Source: Ashinkailepas kermadecensis
Lineage: Eukaryota; Arthropoda; Thecostraca; Neolepadidae
Reading direction: 5' to 3'
Assembly: GCA_034440615.1 (NCBI GenBank)
Contig: JAOTOM010004876.1
Location: forward strand, 186,001-250,000
Length of the DNA stretch: 64,000 nt
Shown: one piece after another, positions 49,797-61,795 of the stretch
Numbering within the stretch: the stretch's first letter is position 1
Layout of the letters: each line of letters opens with the position of its first letter
Notes under the pieces: generated by a model
The model's input: only the letters and a program-made list of their open reading frames with translations
Told to the model about the DNA's origin: nothing
Databases searched by the model: none
Translations under genes and position numbers: made by a program

Positions 49797-51431
49797 AATT
49801 GGCACGGAGGCCCCCAGGAATGCAAAGGATGCCCCCAGTATTGCAAAGGAGGCCCCCAGGATTGCAAAGGAGGCCTCCAGGATTGCAAAGGAGGCCTCCA
49901 TGATTACAAAGAAGGCCCCTGGATTGAAAGGGAGGCCCCCATGATTGCAAAGGAGGCCCCCATGATTGCAAAGGAGGCCCCCAGGTTTGCAAAGGAGGAC
50001 TCCAGGATTGCAAAGGAGACTCCCAGGAATGCAAAGGAGGCCCTCACGATTGCAAAGGAGGCCTCCAGGATTACAAAGGAAGCCCCCAGGATTGCAAAGG
50101 AGGCCCCCAGGATTGCAAAGGAGGCCTCCAGGATTACAAAGGAGGCCCCCAGGATTGAAAAGGAGGCCCCCAGGATTGCAAAGGAGGCCCACAAGATTGT
50201 AAAGGAGGCCCCCAGGATTGCAAAGGAGTCCCCCAGGATTGCAAAGGAGGCCTCCATGATTACAAAGGAGGCCCCCATGATTGCAAAGGAGGCCCCCATG
50301 ATTGCAAAGGAGGCCCCAGGATTGCAAAGGAGGCCTCCATGATTACAAAGGAGGCCCCCTGGATTGAAAAGGAGGTCCCCTGGATTTAAAAGGAGGCCCC
50401 TGGATTGAAAAGGAGGCCCCAGGATTGCAAAGGAGGACCCCAGGATTGCAAAGGAGGCCCCCAGGTTTGCAAAGAAGGACTCCAGGATTGCAAAGGAGAC
50501 CCCCAAGAATGCAAAGGAGGCCCTCACGATTGCAAAGGAGGCCTCCAGGATTACAAAGGAGGCCCCCAGGATTGCAAAGGGAGGCCCCCAGGATTGCAAA
50601 GGAGGCCTCCAGGATTACAAAGGAGGCCCCCAGGATTGAAAAGGAGGTCCCCTGGATTGAAAAGGAGGCCCCTGGATTGAAAAGGAGGCCCCAGGATTGC
50701 AAAGGAGGACCCCAGGATTGCAAAAGGAGGCCCCCAGGTTTGCAAAGAAGGACTCCAGGATTGCAAAGGAGACCCCAAGAATGCAAAGGAGGCCCTCACG
50801 ATTGCAAAGGAGGCCTCCAGGATTACAAAGGAGGCCCCCAGGATTGCAAAGGAGGCCCCCAGGATTGCAAAGGAGGCCTCCAGGATTACAAAGGAGGCCC
50901 CCATGATTGAAAAGGAGGCCCCTAGGATTGAAAAGGAGGCCCCCAGGATTGAAAAGGAGGCCCCCATGATTGAAAAGGAGGCCCCCAGGATTGAAAAGGA
51001 GGCCCCAGGATTTCAACAGATGCTCCCAGGATTGCAAAGGAGGCCACCAGGATTTCAAAGGAAGGCTCCAGGATTGCAAAGGAGGCCCCCAGGGATTGCA
51101 AAGGAGGCCCCCAAGATTGCAAAGGAGGCCCCAGGATTGCAAAAGAGGCTCCCAGGATTGCAAAGGAGACCACCAGGATTTCAAGGGAGGACTCCAGGAT
51201 TGCAAAGGAAGCCCCCAGGATTGCAAAGGACGCCCCAGGATTACAAAGGAGACCACCAGGATTCCAAAAGAGGACTCCAGGATTGCAAAGGAGGCCCCCG
51301 GGAATGCAAAGGAGGCACCAGGATTGCAAAGGAGGCCCCCAGGATTACAAAGGAGGACTCCAGGATTGCAAAGGAGACCCACAGGATTGCAAAAGGAGGC
51401 CTCCAGGATTGCAAAGGAGGCCCCAGGATTG
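49797..51431 (-). repeat. 21-bp minisatellite, roughly 78 copies, element B
   Basis: On the plus strand the unit is AGGATTGCAAAGGAGGCCCC plus one C, with variants (ATTACAAAG, ATTGAAAAG, CATGATTG). Blocks of several units recur, indicating higher-order amplification. Long open frames on both strands are unit-derived. Confidence 0.92.
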
Positions 51432-52300
51432 CTGCCCCAAAAATCAATTATCAACCGGAATGTCACTCTGCGCATAAAAAAAATCGGGTCAAAGTCCCCG
51501 CAAAACCCGTTGGGCACTGGAAAAAACGTGTCAGGGCACCGATAAAAATCGCACCTGGAGACCGAAGAATCGTACCAGGACCCAAAATATCACGTAAGGA
51601 CCTATATAAAAAATAGAACTCCTTCGGTGGCCGCAGTGACATATCAAAGGGGCAAATGGCCCCTCCCTCCTAAGAGGGATATGCTCCCAAGAATCGAGCC
51701 GAGGCCCCCGAAAGTCGCGCTGGGACCACAAAAATTCGCGTCGGTCCACCAGAATTCGCGTAGGGGCTCAAAGTAAATACGTCGGGCCCCAGAAAACTCG
51801 CTCAGAGGCACGAAAATCTGCAACAGGAACCGCCAAGATCGCGTTGGGGTCACAGCTAAGTACAACGCGCCCCGTAAACTCGAATAAACACAGCGGGACC
51901 CTAAGAGCACAACGGGGACCGAAAATGCGACTGGCCCTTCAAAGCGCAGTCTCGTAAAAAGCGGCAGGGTCGGAAAACATGCGTTGTAGCCATAACTATA
52001 TATACCGGGAACACTAAAAAAAAACAAAAAACAAAAACACCGGAAGCTCTCAAGGCACACAGGGGCCATATGACCGCACAAGGGCCTGAAAAGAGGCTGG
52101 GGCCGCAAAAAGCACCATGATCCCAAAACGAACAAAAATACCGGGCACTAAGTAAACACATCGAGATCTTTGAAAGCGCCCCGACAACTAAAAAAAAATA
52201 TTCGGTGCGCCAAAAAAGCAACAAAACCCTAAAACGAGCAGGGGTTTCGAAAATGCGTTGGGCCTCTAACAAAAATGAATTGGAGCCTTAGGACACATCC
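51432..52300 (-). repeat. Diverged ~25-bp periodic array in element B
   Basis: Reverse-orientation counterpart of the arrays in A and C (AAAATCGCGCTGGGGCCC-type cycles). It includes a segment, about 51620-51690, that matches A near 22800-22890 closely. Confidence 0.65.
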
Positions 52301-54014
52301 GTAGACGGAGAAATACGAAACGGGTCCAAAGAAGTACACTCAGGCAGGGCTTCGGTTCGGTAGCCAACCTGGAAGCATGTTTAATCAAAGATATGAGGTG
52401 CATCAAAGCTCAGCGGGTATCCGCATTTCTTCATCATAAAATATGGTAAGAAGGGAACTAATGATCGAATTTAATTAATCTAATTTTCGCAGCGAACACC
52501 CATACGAAGCATTTTATCACGTCAGATATGGCGTAAGTCTATCATGTGACAGCAATTAACAAAGCGTAGGAGGCCCAGCAGAATCCGTAGCATCGCACGA
52601 AGTGTGGCGAATGCGCCGAATGCGCAAGATGGGTGTGCACGTGCACTAACGTTGGCGTCGTGGCGACCGGGCACTATGAACTGGAATGTCTGAAATTGGA
52701 AAATTTTACATTTTAAAGTGATTTGTGCAAGTGTAATTTCAGCAGTGCGAGGTGACTTATCAAGGAATACCAAAGAATACATTTGAACAGGTTGTGGGAG
52801 CTAGGGCTGAAATCCGACGAATCAGAAACGATAGTGGTGGATTAGGCCCCTCCACAGGATAATTCAGTTGATCACTAATTATGTTATTTAAAAAGTTCCC
52901 CTTTGACAAAATAGTGGTCGAAATCGGAAGACTTTATTCAGTAGTTGGACCCCCTCCAAATACGTTTGCCCCCTCCCCTTGACGCAAATATGGGTGCGTC
53001 ACTGGTCTCTCAATAATTTTCAGAACTTACGCCCATGGAGCAAAGCCAACATTGCGGGGTTAAATTCCCCTCACAAGCATACAAAACAACACCGATGCCC
53101 AATGGGAGGAATGATGTTTTAAAATGTATTTTCTTCCTACAAAGTTGTCTTCTGTGATGACAGCCTGCATGATTAGAGCTTCCCAGCTTCAGTACCTTCT
53201 CAACGACATAATTTACAAAACGGTACAGCACAGCGATAACCATGGGCGTGACGGCGTGGAATTCGAAGGTTTTGCAATATTTATGCATTGTCATTGTTAC
53301 ATTGTTGCATTGCCATTGATGCATGGTTGTTCAATGCTTGTTCTTGCCGTGAATTTATTCGCGGAGTATTTATTATTTTAGCTTCTGTGCCAAGTGCCTT
53401 GCAGCCAGCACCAAATGTTATGGAAAAAATTAATAAATCCCTAAGATAACGATCAGAAAACCAATTCAATCCACTTCTCGTTGTCACCTTCGCGAAATTG
53501 TTGTCCTGGGACTGAGAAATGATCGTTTAAGTTTGTTTATGAGATCAAGCTGGTGGGAATGACTAACAGTAGTGATGAACCTAGCTATATTCAGTTAAAC
53601 TTGGTGAACAAAGAAGTGGGTTGATCAATGGGAGATAACTTTAAGATATGCTCAGCACGAGCCCCACCAGCTCGCTACAATCTAGAGGCCAGCGGGAAGA
53701 TTCTTCTCGTCAATAAAGCATAAAGATATTGGTTTGTTTTGGCACTGACGTATTTATCTACATTTGCTTATTTATACCCTGGTATGGCTCGGTTCTCAGC
53801 GAAAAAAAAAGATTCTTGCTATTGCGCTTTGCGTAAACTATATACCATGCCAACAACAAACAAGACATCAATATGAAATCATGTTCCCATTCGGGAACCA
53901 TACTAGGAGCCTAAAAAGCAAGAGGAGGCCTAACACAGTGGAGGCCCCTTTTCGGGGAGCAGGAGGCCCCCAAAACATTGCCCCCACTGGAAGAATTTCG
54001 TGGCGACGCCACTG

Positions 54015-54022
54015 CCTACAAT
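54015..54022. repeat. Right target-site duplication of element B
   Basis: CCTACAAT, identical to 49616-49623. Confidence 0.9.
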
Positions 54023-54170
54023 GACATTCTATAATATTGCAAAATCCATTCCATGGATTCAACGCATAAACAATTTGACTTGCTTTTCATTAGAAACATC
54101 CTGAAAACCAGCATGGACCCGTGCGACCTTCGTCGCACCTCCCTCTGTATGTGCCAACTCGATTGACCCG
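54023..54170 (+). pseudogene. LINE-2, 3' part beyond element B
   Basis: The reading frame left at SLSYN (49623) resumes as DIL, a stop, then YCKIHSMDSTHKQFDLLFIR and NILKTSMDPCDL. This fits the last residues of CR1/Jockey RTs (SL..RR..D..L..IL). A short 29-bp repeat follows. Confidence 0.75.
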
Positions 54171-54246
54171 CACACGAAATACACTATTCATACCAAGTGC
54201 ACACGAAATACACTATTCATACCAAGTGCACACGAAATAAACTATT
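54171..54246 (+). repeat. 29-bp tandem repeat after LINE-2
   Basis: Two full copies and a partial third of CACACGAAATACACTATT plus 11 bp. The position suits a LINE 3' tail. Confidence 0.7.
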
Positions 54247-54507
54247 GTGAACGAGTACGTGAGCACGTGTGAACACGGTACCATTGGGTCTGCTTTGCAC
54301 AGTTGGGAGGCTGGTACATAATTTTATTTCCAAATTTGCATGGTAGAAATCTTTCACACGCCATCAGCCTCATTCAAGGCGCTTCGATGAGTAGCTTCGA
54401 GGAGGTCGGGCTCACTGCGATAGCCATGTAGCGACTGATGGCAATAAATAGTTATTATTTATGATCTTCGTTATAGCATGTGCGTGCTGATTGTTGGTTC
54501 AGATTTA

Positions 54508-54510
<3 letters not shown>

Positions 54511-54559
<49 letters not shown>
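54511..54559 (+). repeat. (TA)n microsatellite
   Basis: About 49 bp of pure TA repeat in intron 1. Confidence 0.95.
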
Positions 54560-54562
<3 letters not shown>

Positions 54563-56576
54563 TTTCCTTTTCCTAACATATGTACCATTGTACAGCACAG
54601 TGTCCGATGCGGAATGTCCACATGCGTAGTGTCTCAAGAACGTGGATGATGAAGTCACATGAAGGTTGTGAAAATGATGTTTCGGGGCACCGCCTACGTG
54701 CACTGTGACAGCAAAGAGTGGCTTGCAATATGTGTTCAACTGCACGTCCATATAAATGATGCTCTATAGGTGGTGAAGATAAAGTATACTATTACTTCTT
54801 GTGATGTTAGCATGGTCGAATATGGTCAGACTGCATCGTTGTCATGCATGATGGCATTCAGTATGTGTTGTATGTGACCACCAAATGTTCTGAAGTAAAA
54901 CTACGCCGCTACACGGAAATAAGCTACGACACTATGGTGACCATAAAATATTCAACCCTTGTTAAAGAAGCTACAAGAGCTACATTGGAGACCTACAATG
55001 TATAAGTTGGAAAAACAAGTTCTCATCATCTGATGTTTATTTCGTTGTTCTATCCCATCGTTGTTAGATTGTGCACTGCTTAGTGCAGTGCAGTAATGTG
55101 TAGTAAAATGCAATATGTGGGGAGTGCCCAAAATGTGAACAATGAAACCACAGGAAGCTTGTGAAAATATTCATGTTTTCCAGGACACACTATGTATACC
55201 GTGACAAAAACGCGTGTGTTTGCATTACAATAAGGATTCGACTGTACTTCCATGCAAATGATGCCTACAGGTAGAATGAAGGCATAATTGTACTTCTCGT
55301 GGTGAGGCCAGCATGATCAGATGTTTCAATTACCAGACCACCAGATATTTGACCACCAGATATGCCTTTGGATAACCTATCGGTAATACCTTCTGGCTGG
55401 CGGTGGCAGTCCGCTGTGCCCAAGGTGCCATGCTGCACTGTCAGTGCGGCACGTACTGATTGCCTGCAGCCGACTTACCCATGAGCGAAGGCGTCACTTT
55501 GGACGCACCCCTCTCTCTCCCTCTCTCTATCTTAGGGAAATATTGAGGGACGAGTCATCAATTATTCAATCGGGACGGCTCTCCCGCTTCCAATCAGAAA
55601 TCAAGTTTTCTGTTATTTATGCACCTCATTAACTCGCTTTTGCACCTGACAAAATGAGGATCGTAGCACGTCATGATGTCACACATAAATCGACCCCTTT
55701 ACATGCAGTTGTCTCGTCGACTGACCTTGTGCATATGCCATTGCCTGATTGACGATGATATGGGCGCTGCATGACCGACGCAGTCGATATGCGCATAAAC
55801 TCCAATAATCAACCTATCGGTAATGGGTGACCTTGAACTTTGTCAAGTTTATTAAGGCAAACTATAAGACTTACATCAATAAGTTTTAAATATTTGTTTT
55901 GTGCTAAGCAAGCGCTTTGATATCATCCTTCTTTATCTCATTGCTCGATCCCCCGTAGTCTTCCAATGGGAGACATCTTACTCGAAATCCGTCTGTTCCG
56001 AAAGTTCGAAAATCATAGAAACCATGGAGAATGGACGCGTATGTGGGATAATTAAAAGAAAAACCCATTTTTATTTTTATATGGAAGACAAATCGTACCT
56101 GTTTGTATTTCTGCCATCAAAATTATAAACTTCAATGGGCTAGGGGTCACAGAAGGTCACGAGGTCACGAGATCATGGGGTCACGAGGGCAAACGTGAGA
56201 ATTGTTGATATTTTATCACGAATGTGTTTTCTTTAATCATTTTTATTTTCAAAGATGCGTAATGTGTCACACTTTCTCTTTATTATCGATGAGATATCTA
56301 TCGCCAAAGATACCCTTGCTGTGTGACCTCAAAATACTTCCGTAGGGTATAACTCCGAAACCGTTACTTGGATCTGGCTGAAACTTGTTCAGGCGTGTTC
56401 AGAGCATAAGACTACCCTGTACACCAATTTTGGTCCAAAAACAAATTCAGTGGGTGTAAAATTTGAATTTTTTGCTCGATCTGTCGTGGAACGCACCAGG
56501 AAACACTTGGCTATGAGGAAAGTGCGCTTTGCACGAGACCATCGGCTTCCCGTCACTTCTGGACCGACAAGCCTAC
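54560..56576. other. Unassigned part of GTPase intron 1
   Basis: No recognised domain. A short run of GGTCACGA-type repeats lies at about 56140-56190. Confidence 0.4.
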
Positions 56577-56710
56577 CTTTGGACAGGTGTCGAGAAGCTC
56601 AAACAGGACTGGCTCGCCGTCCACCATGAGCTCGTACTTGTAGGGAGGCTGGTCGCCATGGTGGTCGTACTCCCCGATGTAGCGCTTCGTCAAGAACCGC
56701 ACCGTCAGCG
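56577..56710 (-). CDS. RERG/RASL-like Ras-family small GTPase, internal exon (beta1 end to G3)
   Basis: This is the first of three exons I can assemble. The 134 nt give two bases of a split codon plus 44 codons, starting ALTVRFLTKRYIGEYDHH and ending VLFELLDTCPK. The ALTVRFLTKR stretch is where Ras-family proteins leave the P-loop (GKSALVVRF in RERG). The acceptor is GCCGCAG before 56710 (phase 1) and the donor is AAAG/GTAGGC after 56577 (phase 0). Known family: RERG and RASL11/12 proteins bind GTP and often depart from the Ras G3 motif. Odd: the effector-loop Thr expected after EYDP is not visible (EYDHHGDQPPYKYE), and G3 reads DTCPK instead of DTAGQ, so the catalytic Gln position is lost. 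The acceptor lacks a clear pyrimidine tract and lies about 30 nt from a 2.7-kb satellite. The upstream P-loop exon was not found in the window. Confidence 0.86.
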
Positions 56711-56740
56711 CTGCGGCACGCCGGTACGACCACGTCACAG

Positions 56741-59455
56741 ACTACACGACACGACACGACACGACACGACACGACACGACACGACACGGCACGGCACGGC
56801 ACGACACGACACGACACGGCACGACACGACACGACACGACACGACACGACAAAGCACGACACGACATACACTATACGGCACGACACGACACGTCACACAC
56901 TGCACGACACGACACGACACGATATGATACTATACGATACGATATATGATATGATATATGATATGATATTATATGATATGATATGATATGATATGATATG
57001 ATATGATATGATATGATATATGATATGATATGATATGATATGATATTATATGATATGATATGATATGATATGATATGATATGACATGATATGATATGATA
57101 TTATATGATATGATGTGATATGATATATGATATGATACGATATATGATATGATATGAAATGATATGATATGATATGATATACTATACGGCACGACACGAC
57201 ACGTCACACACTGCACGACACGACACAACACGATATGATACTATACGATACAATATATGATATGATATGATATGATATGATATTATATGATATTATATGA
57301 TATGATATGATATGATATGATATGATATGATATATGATATGCTATGATATGATATGATATTATATGATATGATATGATATGATATGATATGATATGACAA
57401 TGATATGATATGATATTATATGATATGATAATGATATGATATATGATATGATATGATATGATATGATATGATCCATGATATGATATAATCCATGATATTA
57501 TATATGATATGATACATGATATAATACATGATATGATACATAATATGATACATGATATGATATATGATATGATATGATATGATATGATATATGATATGAT
57601 ATATGATATGATATATGATATGATATATGATATGATATATGATATGATACATGATATGATACATGATATGATACATGATATGATACATGATATGATATAT
57701 GATATGATATATGATATGATATATGATATGATACATGATATGATATATGATATGATACATGATATGATACATGATATGATATATGACATGATATATGACA
57801 TGATACATGATATGATACATGATATGATACATGATATGATACATGATATGATACATGATATGATACATGATATGATACATGATATGATACATGATATGAT
57901 ACATGATATGATACATGATATGATACATGATATGATACATGATATGATACATGATATGATATATGATATGATACATGATATGATACATGATATGATACAT
58001 GATATGATACATGATATGATACATGATATGATACATGATATGATACATGATATGATACATGATATGATACATGATATGATATATGATATGATACATGATA
58101 TGATACATGATATGATACATGATATGATACATGATATGATACATTATATGATCATGATATGATATGATATATGATATGATATATGATATGATACATGATA
58201 TGATACATGATATGATACATGATATGATATATGATATGATATGATACATGATATGATACATGATATGATACATGAATATGATATATGATATGATACATGA
58301 TATGATACATGATATGATACATGATATGATACATGATATGATACATGTATATAATGATATGATATATATGATATGATATATGATATGATATATGATATGA
58401 TATGATATGTATATGATATATGACATGATATATGACATGATACATGACATGATACATGACATGATACATGACATGATACATGATATGATACATGATATGA
58501 TACATGATATGATACATGATATGATACATGATATGATACATGTTATGATACATGATATGATACATCATATGATATATGATATGATACATGATATGATACA
58601 TGATATGATATGATATATGATATGATATATGATACATGATATGATATATGATATGATACATGATATGATACATGATATGATATGATATATGATATGATAT
58701 ATGATATGATTATATGATATGATATATGATATGATATATGATATGATATATGATATGATATATGATATGATATGATATGATATATGATATGATATATGAT
58801 ATGATATATGATATGATATATGATATGATATATGATATGATATATGATATGATATATGATATGATATATGATATGATATATGATATGATATATGATATGA
58901 TATATGATATGATATATGATATGATATATGATATGATATATGATATGATATATGATATGATATATGATATGATATATGATATGATATATGATATGATATA
59001 TGATATGATATGATATGATATGATATTATATGATATGATATATGATATGATATGATATGATATGATATGATATGATATGATATGATATGATATGATATGA
59101 TATGATATGATACGATACGGCACGGCACGGCGTGGCATGTCACGACACGGCACGACACAACACGGCACGGCACAACACGGCACGACACGACACGACACGA
59201 CACGACACGACACGGCACGGCACGGCACGGCACGGCACGGCACGGCACGGCACGGCACAACACGACACGACACGACACGACACGACACGACACGACACGA
59301 CACGACACGACACGACACGACACGGCACGGCACGGCACGAATCATCACATCGCATCACGACAGGGTACAGCACGGTACGGCACATCACGACACGGGGAAA
59401 GGTACAGCAGATCACGGCACGGGCCAAGACACAGCACGGCACGGCACGGTAAACA
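56741..59455 (+). repeat. Pentamer/12-mer satellite (CACGA, TATGA, CATGATATGATA), 2.7 kb
   Basis: The outer parts (56741-56930, 57185-57235, 59110-59450) are (CACGA)n and (CACGG)n. The interior is (TATGA)n and 12-bp CATGATATGATA or TATGATATGATA units. Open frames of hundreds of codons (MIHD, MIYD, ISYH repeats) are artefacts. The left edge is about 30 bp from the exon at 56577-56710. Confidence 0.97.
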
Positions 59456-60110
59456 TCATAGCCACAGATGCAACATCAGCAATACAAAGCATAACACCCT
59501 ACACCACATTCAAACACCGCCCTCATCCACAAAATACTGCACATACATAAAAACTAAACACTCGACAACGACCACTTCTCCTCTGGATACCAAGCCACAC
59601 AAACATACAAGGCAACGATCACGCATACGCTGAAGCAAACATAGCCACAACACTGCAACAAGCCACACACTGCCCATACTCGCAATCTGACTATTACACC
59701 ACAAACACCAGGCAATCAATAAACACATTCAACAAACATGGGACCTAGCAAGAGCACAACTTCACGAAATGCACCAAAAACACGAACGTTGGAACACCAT
59801 CAATCAAAACACCAGATTTAAAGAAGGAATGCTGACACGACTACGCATCGGACACACAGCACTCACACACTCTTACCTCCTTCTAAGCCGTCCACGACCA
59901 CAATGGACAACATGTCACCGAACGCTTACAATCAAACACATACTCATATACTGCACAAAATATACTTACTAAAGACAACATATCACAAACTACTGCACCA
60001 CAAACAGCATCCCACTAAACCTCACCACTCTTCTCAACGATGAGCATGTAACATTACACGAATATATCTTCCGCTTTCTCTCTATCACACGCATCCTGGA
60101 AGAACTGTGA
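59455..60110 (+). pseudogene. LINE-3 RNase H and C-terminal fragment
   Basis: Frames show IIATDATSAIQSITPYTTFK, then LLLWIPSHTNIQGND (about 59575-59620; the WxPxHxxIxGNE/D RNase H motif), HAYAEANIATTLQQA, and after a frameshift RFKEGMLTRLRIGHTALTHS with CHRTLTIKHILIYC (the C-terminal Cys/His motif). It is an I/Jockey-type LINE 3' end; everything upstream is missing and replaced by the pentamer satellite. An A-rich stretch (60110-60225) follows. Confidence 0.78.
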
Positions 60111-60571
60111 AAAAAAATGAAAAAGGAAAAGGGGAAAACATGAAAAGATATGTTTTAAAAGAAAAAAAAAAAAGAAAGAAGAAAAGGAAAAAAATACGTT
60201 AAAAAAACAAGAGAGAAAAAAACATTATCCCCAGTGCTATATGACTTCATGTTCTTGTAACGTTCACAAAATGTGGAGATGCCCCGACCCCAACCACCCC
60301 ACTACACCCCATACCCCAAATTGGCACCATCCGGACTGGCAACTCTTCACTTCACTCTTCACTACTGCATCATCTTCAGCCTCCGACCAGATCTGCCGCC
60401 TCACCTCCAAGGCAGCTCAACTCAACTCTACCCAGCTCTACTTTGTTAACTTCAAGACGGCCTCAACTCTACTCCACATCTTTCAACAAGTCAACCATGC
60501 TAATCCTTTCTTCTACTTCCCCGACTACGATGTTCCTCACACCCTAACCCACAGCTTCATTTACACATCCA

Positions 60572-60625
60572 CACAACACCGGAAACAGCCGAAATCACCA
60601 AACGGTGGCAGGCTGGCCAAACTCA

Positions 60626-60698
<73 letters not shown>

Positions 60699-60751
60699 CA
60701 CCGGAAACAGCCGAAATCACCAAACGGTGGCAGGCTGGCCAAACTCAAGCC
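60572..60751 (+). repeat. (CA)n microsatellite flanked by a 57-bp direct duplication
   Basis: ACAACACCGGAAACAGCCGA starts both flanking copies (about 60573-60628 and 60695-60751). The CA tract lies between and restarts after the second copy. Confidence 0.9.
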
Positions 60752-61090
60752 ACACACACACACATACACACGGACGGGCAGTCGAACTAATTAATAAATG
60801 GAACCGACATGCCCCCCCCTCTCTGAAACTCGATACTCGCAACAAGAATATCACCGAGAATCAGATAATATGTCTCCAGAGGCAGCCAGTCTCGGGCGAT
60901 TCTTCATCTCGCCTAATGCGATGTGAGATCGGCAACTGAGTTAGAGCTAGCGTTGTCTAGATCCACAGTTCTGTCCATATAAATACCGCCGGCAGCCAGT
61001 CGCACCGTCTGCCTGCAGCCGCAGCCGTGCCCGCGGGCGCCACGTCACCCCTGGTGACCTATGGCCGGGGCAGACGGATCGGTCTGACGC

Positions 61091-61110
61091 GGCCGGCCGG
61101 CCGGCCGGCC
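61091..61110 (+). repeat. (GGCC)5 tract
   Basis: A 20-bp run of GGCC, self-complementary throughout. Confidence 0.9.
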
Positions 61111-61795
61111 AAAATTACCCGCTCACTAGATGGCCGCAATTGGCACTGAATTGCCGGCGCAATGGTCGGCTTGTTTGAACGGCCGGCACAGCGCACTAGC
61201 GCCGACAGTGCAGGCACGCAGAACGTTCTAATTAGGCTGGACAGTGGAGGGTGAACGAGTTAAGCCGCGCCGCGCCGCGCCGCCGCCCACAGCCGGCCGT
61301 CTCTAGTCGATGTCAATCACGCAGCAGAGGTCAGTGCCAAGCAGTCAGGTCATCGCCCGTGTAACGACGGTCAGAGGAAAATCAGACGGCAAATGTCTGT
61401 CAGACCTGGAGAGCTAGGTCACCACCCGGGAAGCAGGGGTCAGAGGAGAGTCGGGTGAGCAGAGGTCAACCGCGGGGAGCAGGTATTAGATTGCTGGAGT
61501 TTGGTGTCGTAGTTGATCGATGCGAATGACAGCTCTCTAGCAGTGAAGTCATCATCCGAATATGGTCAGGTCTTTTTTGTTCGTTCTTTCTTCGTTCGTC
61601 AGTTCTCCGGTCAGGAGAAGTGAAGGTCAGCGATGATCAACCAGCCCTGCGTGATGCTCTCCGTTCTCCGAGGTGAGCTCTCCGTTCTTCTGGGCAGAGG
61701 AGGTGCCACGCCTACAGCAAAGTCAACACTCGGGCAGCGCGGAACAGAAGGGCTCCAGCTCAGCATCGCGGGTTGCAGAGGTCAGCTTGAGCACC

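Larger units (their letters stand above)
49624..54014 (-). mobile_element. hAT-like non-autonomous element B, 4.4 kb
   Basis: The ends are CAAGGGCGTCGCCAC (left) and GTGGCGACGCCACTG (right), the same termini as element A but in the opposite orientation. A perfect 8-bp duplication CCTACAAT flanks it (49616-49623, 54015-54022). Removing the element and one duplication restores a LINE reading frame (SLSYN then DIL). Contents, left to right: GC-rich right arm, a 21-bp minisatellite, a diverged 25-bp array in reverse orientation, the segment shared with C, a C-type terminus in reverse at 53000-53004, and the left arm. No transposase frame. It lacks the foldback element, solo LTR and inverted duplication seen in A. 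Confidence 0.88.
48047..56576 (-). other. Intron 1 of the RERG/RASL-like gene, 8.5 kb, transposon-filled
   Basis: Phase-0 intron, with donor GTAGGC at 56576 and acceptor CTCTTGCAG at 48047. From the acceptor side it contains a 19-bp minisatellite (48063-48271), LINE-2 in antisense orientation to the gene, hAT-like element B, a 29-bp repeat, an AT microsatellite and about 2 kb of anonymous sequence (54560-56576). Confidence 0.75.
60111..61795. other. LINE-3 tail, CA repeat and GC-rich anonymous sequence
   Basis: 60111-60225 is A-rich and probably a LINE tail. 61000-61300 is GC-rich with a GGCC run and CGCGCCGC repeats. No gene recognised. Confidence 0.4.

Noticed and set aside
49710..51616. 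Frames of 130-300 codons with LLCNPGG or AKEAPRI repeats
   Set aside because: Translations of the 21-bp minisatellite of element B.
57416..59348. Open frames of 170-350 codons made of MYHI, ISYH or SCRVV repeats
   Set aside because: Direct translation of the pentamer/12-mer satellite on both strands.
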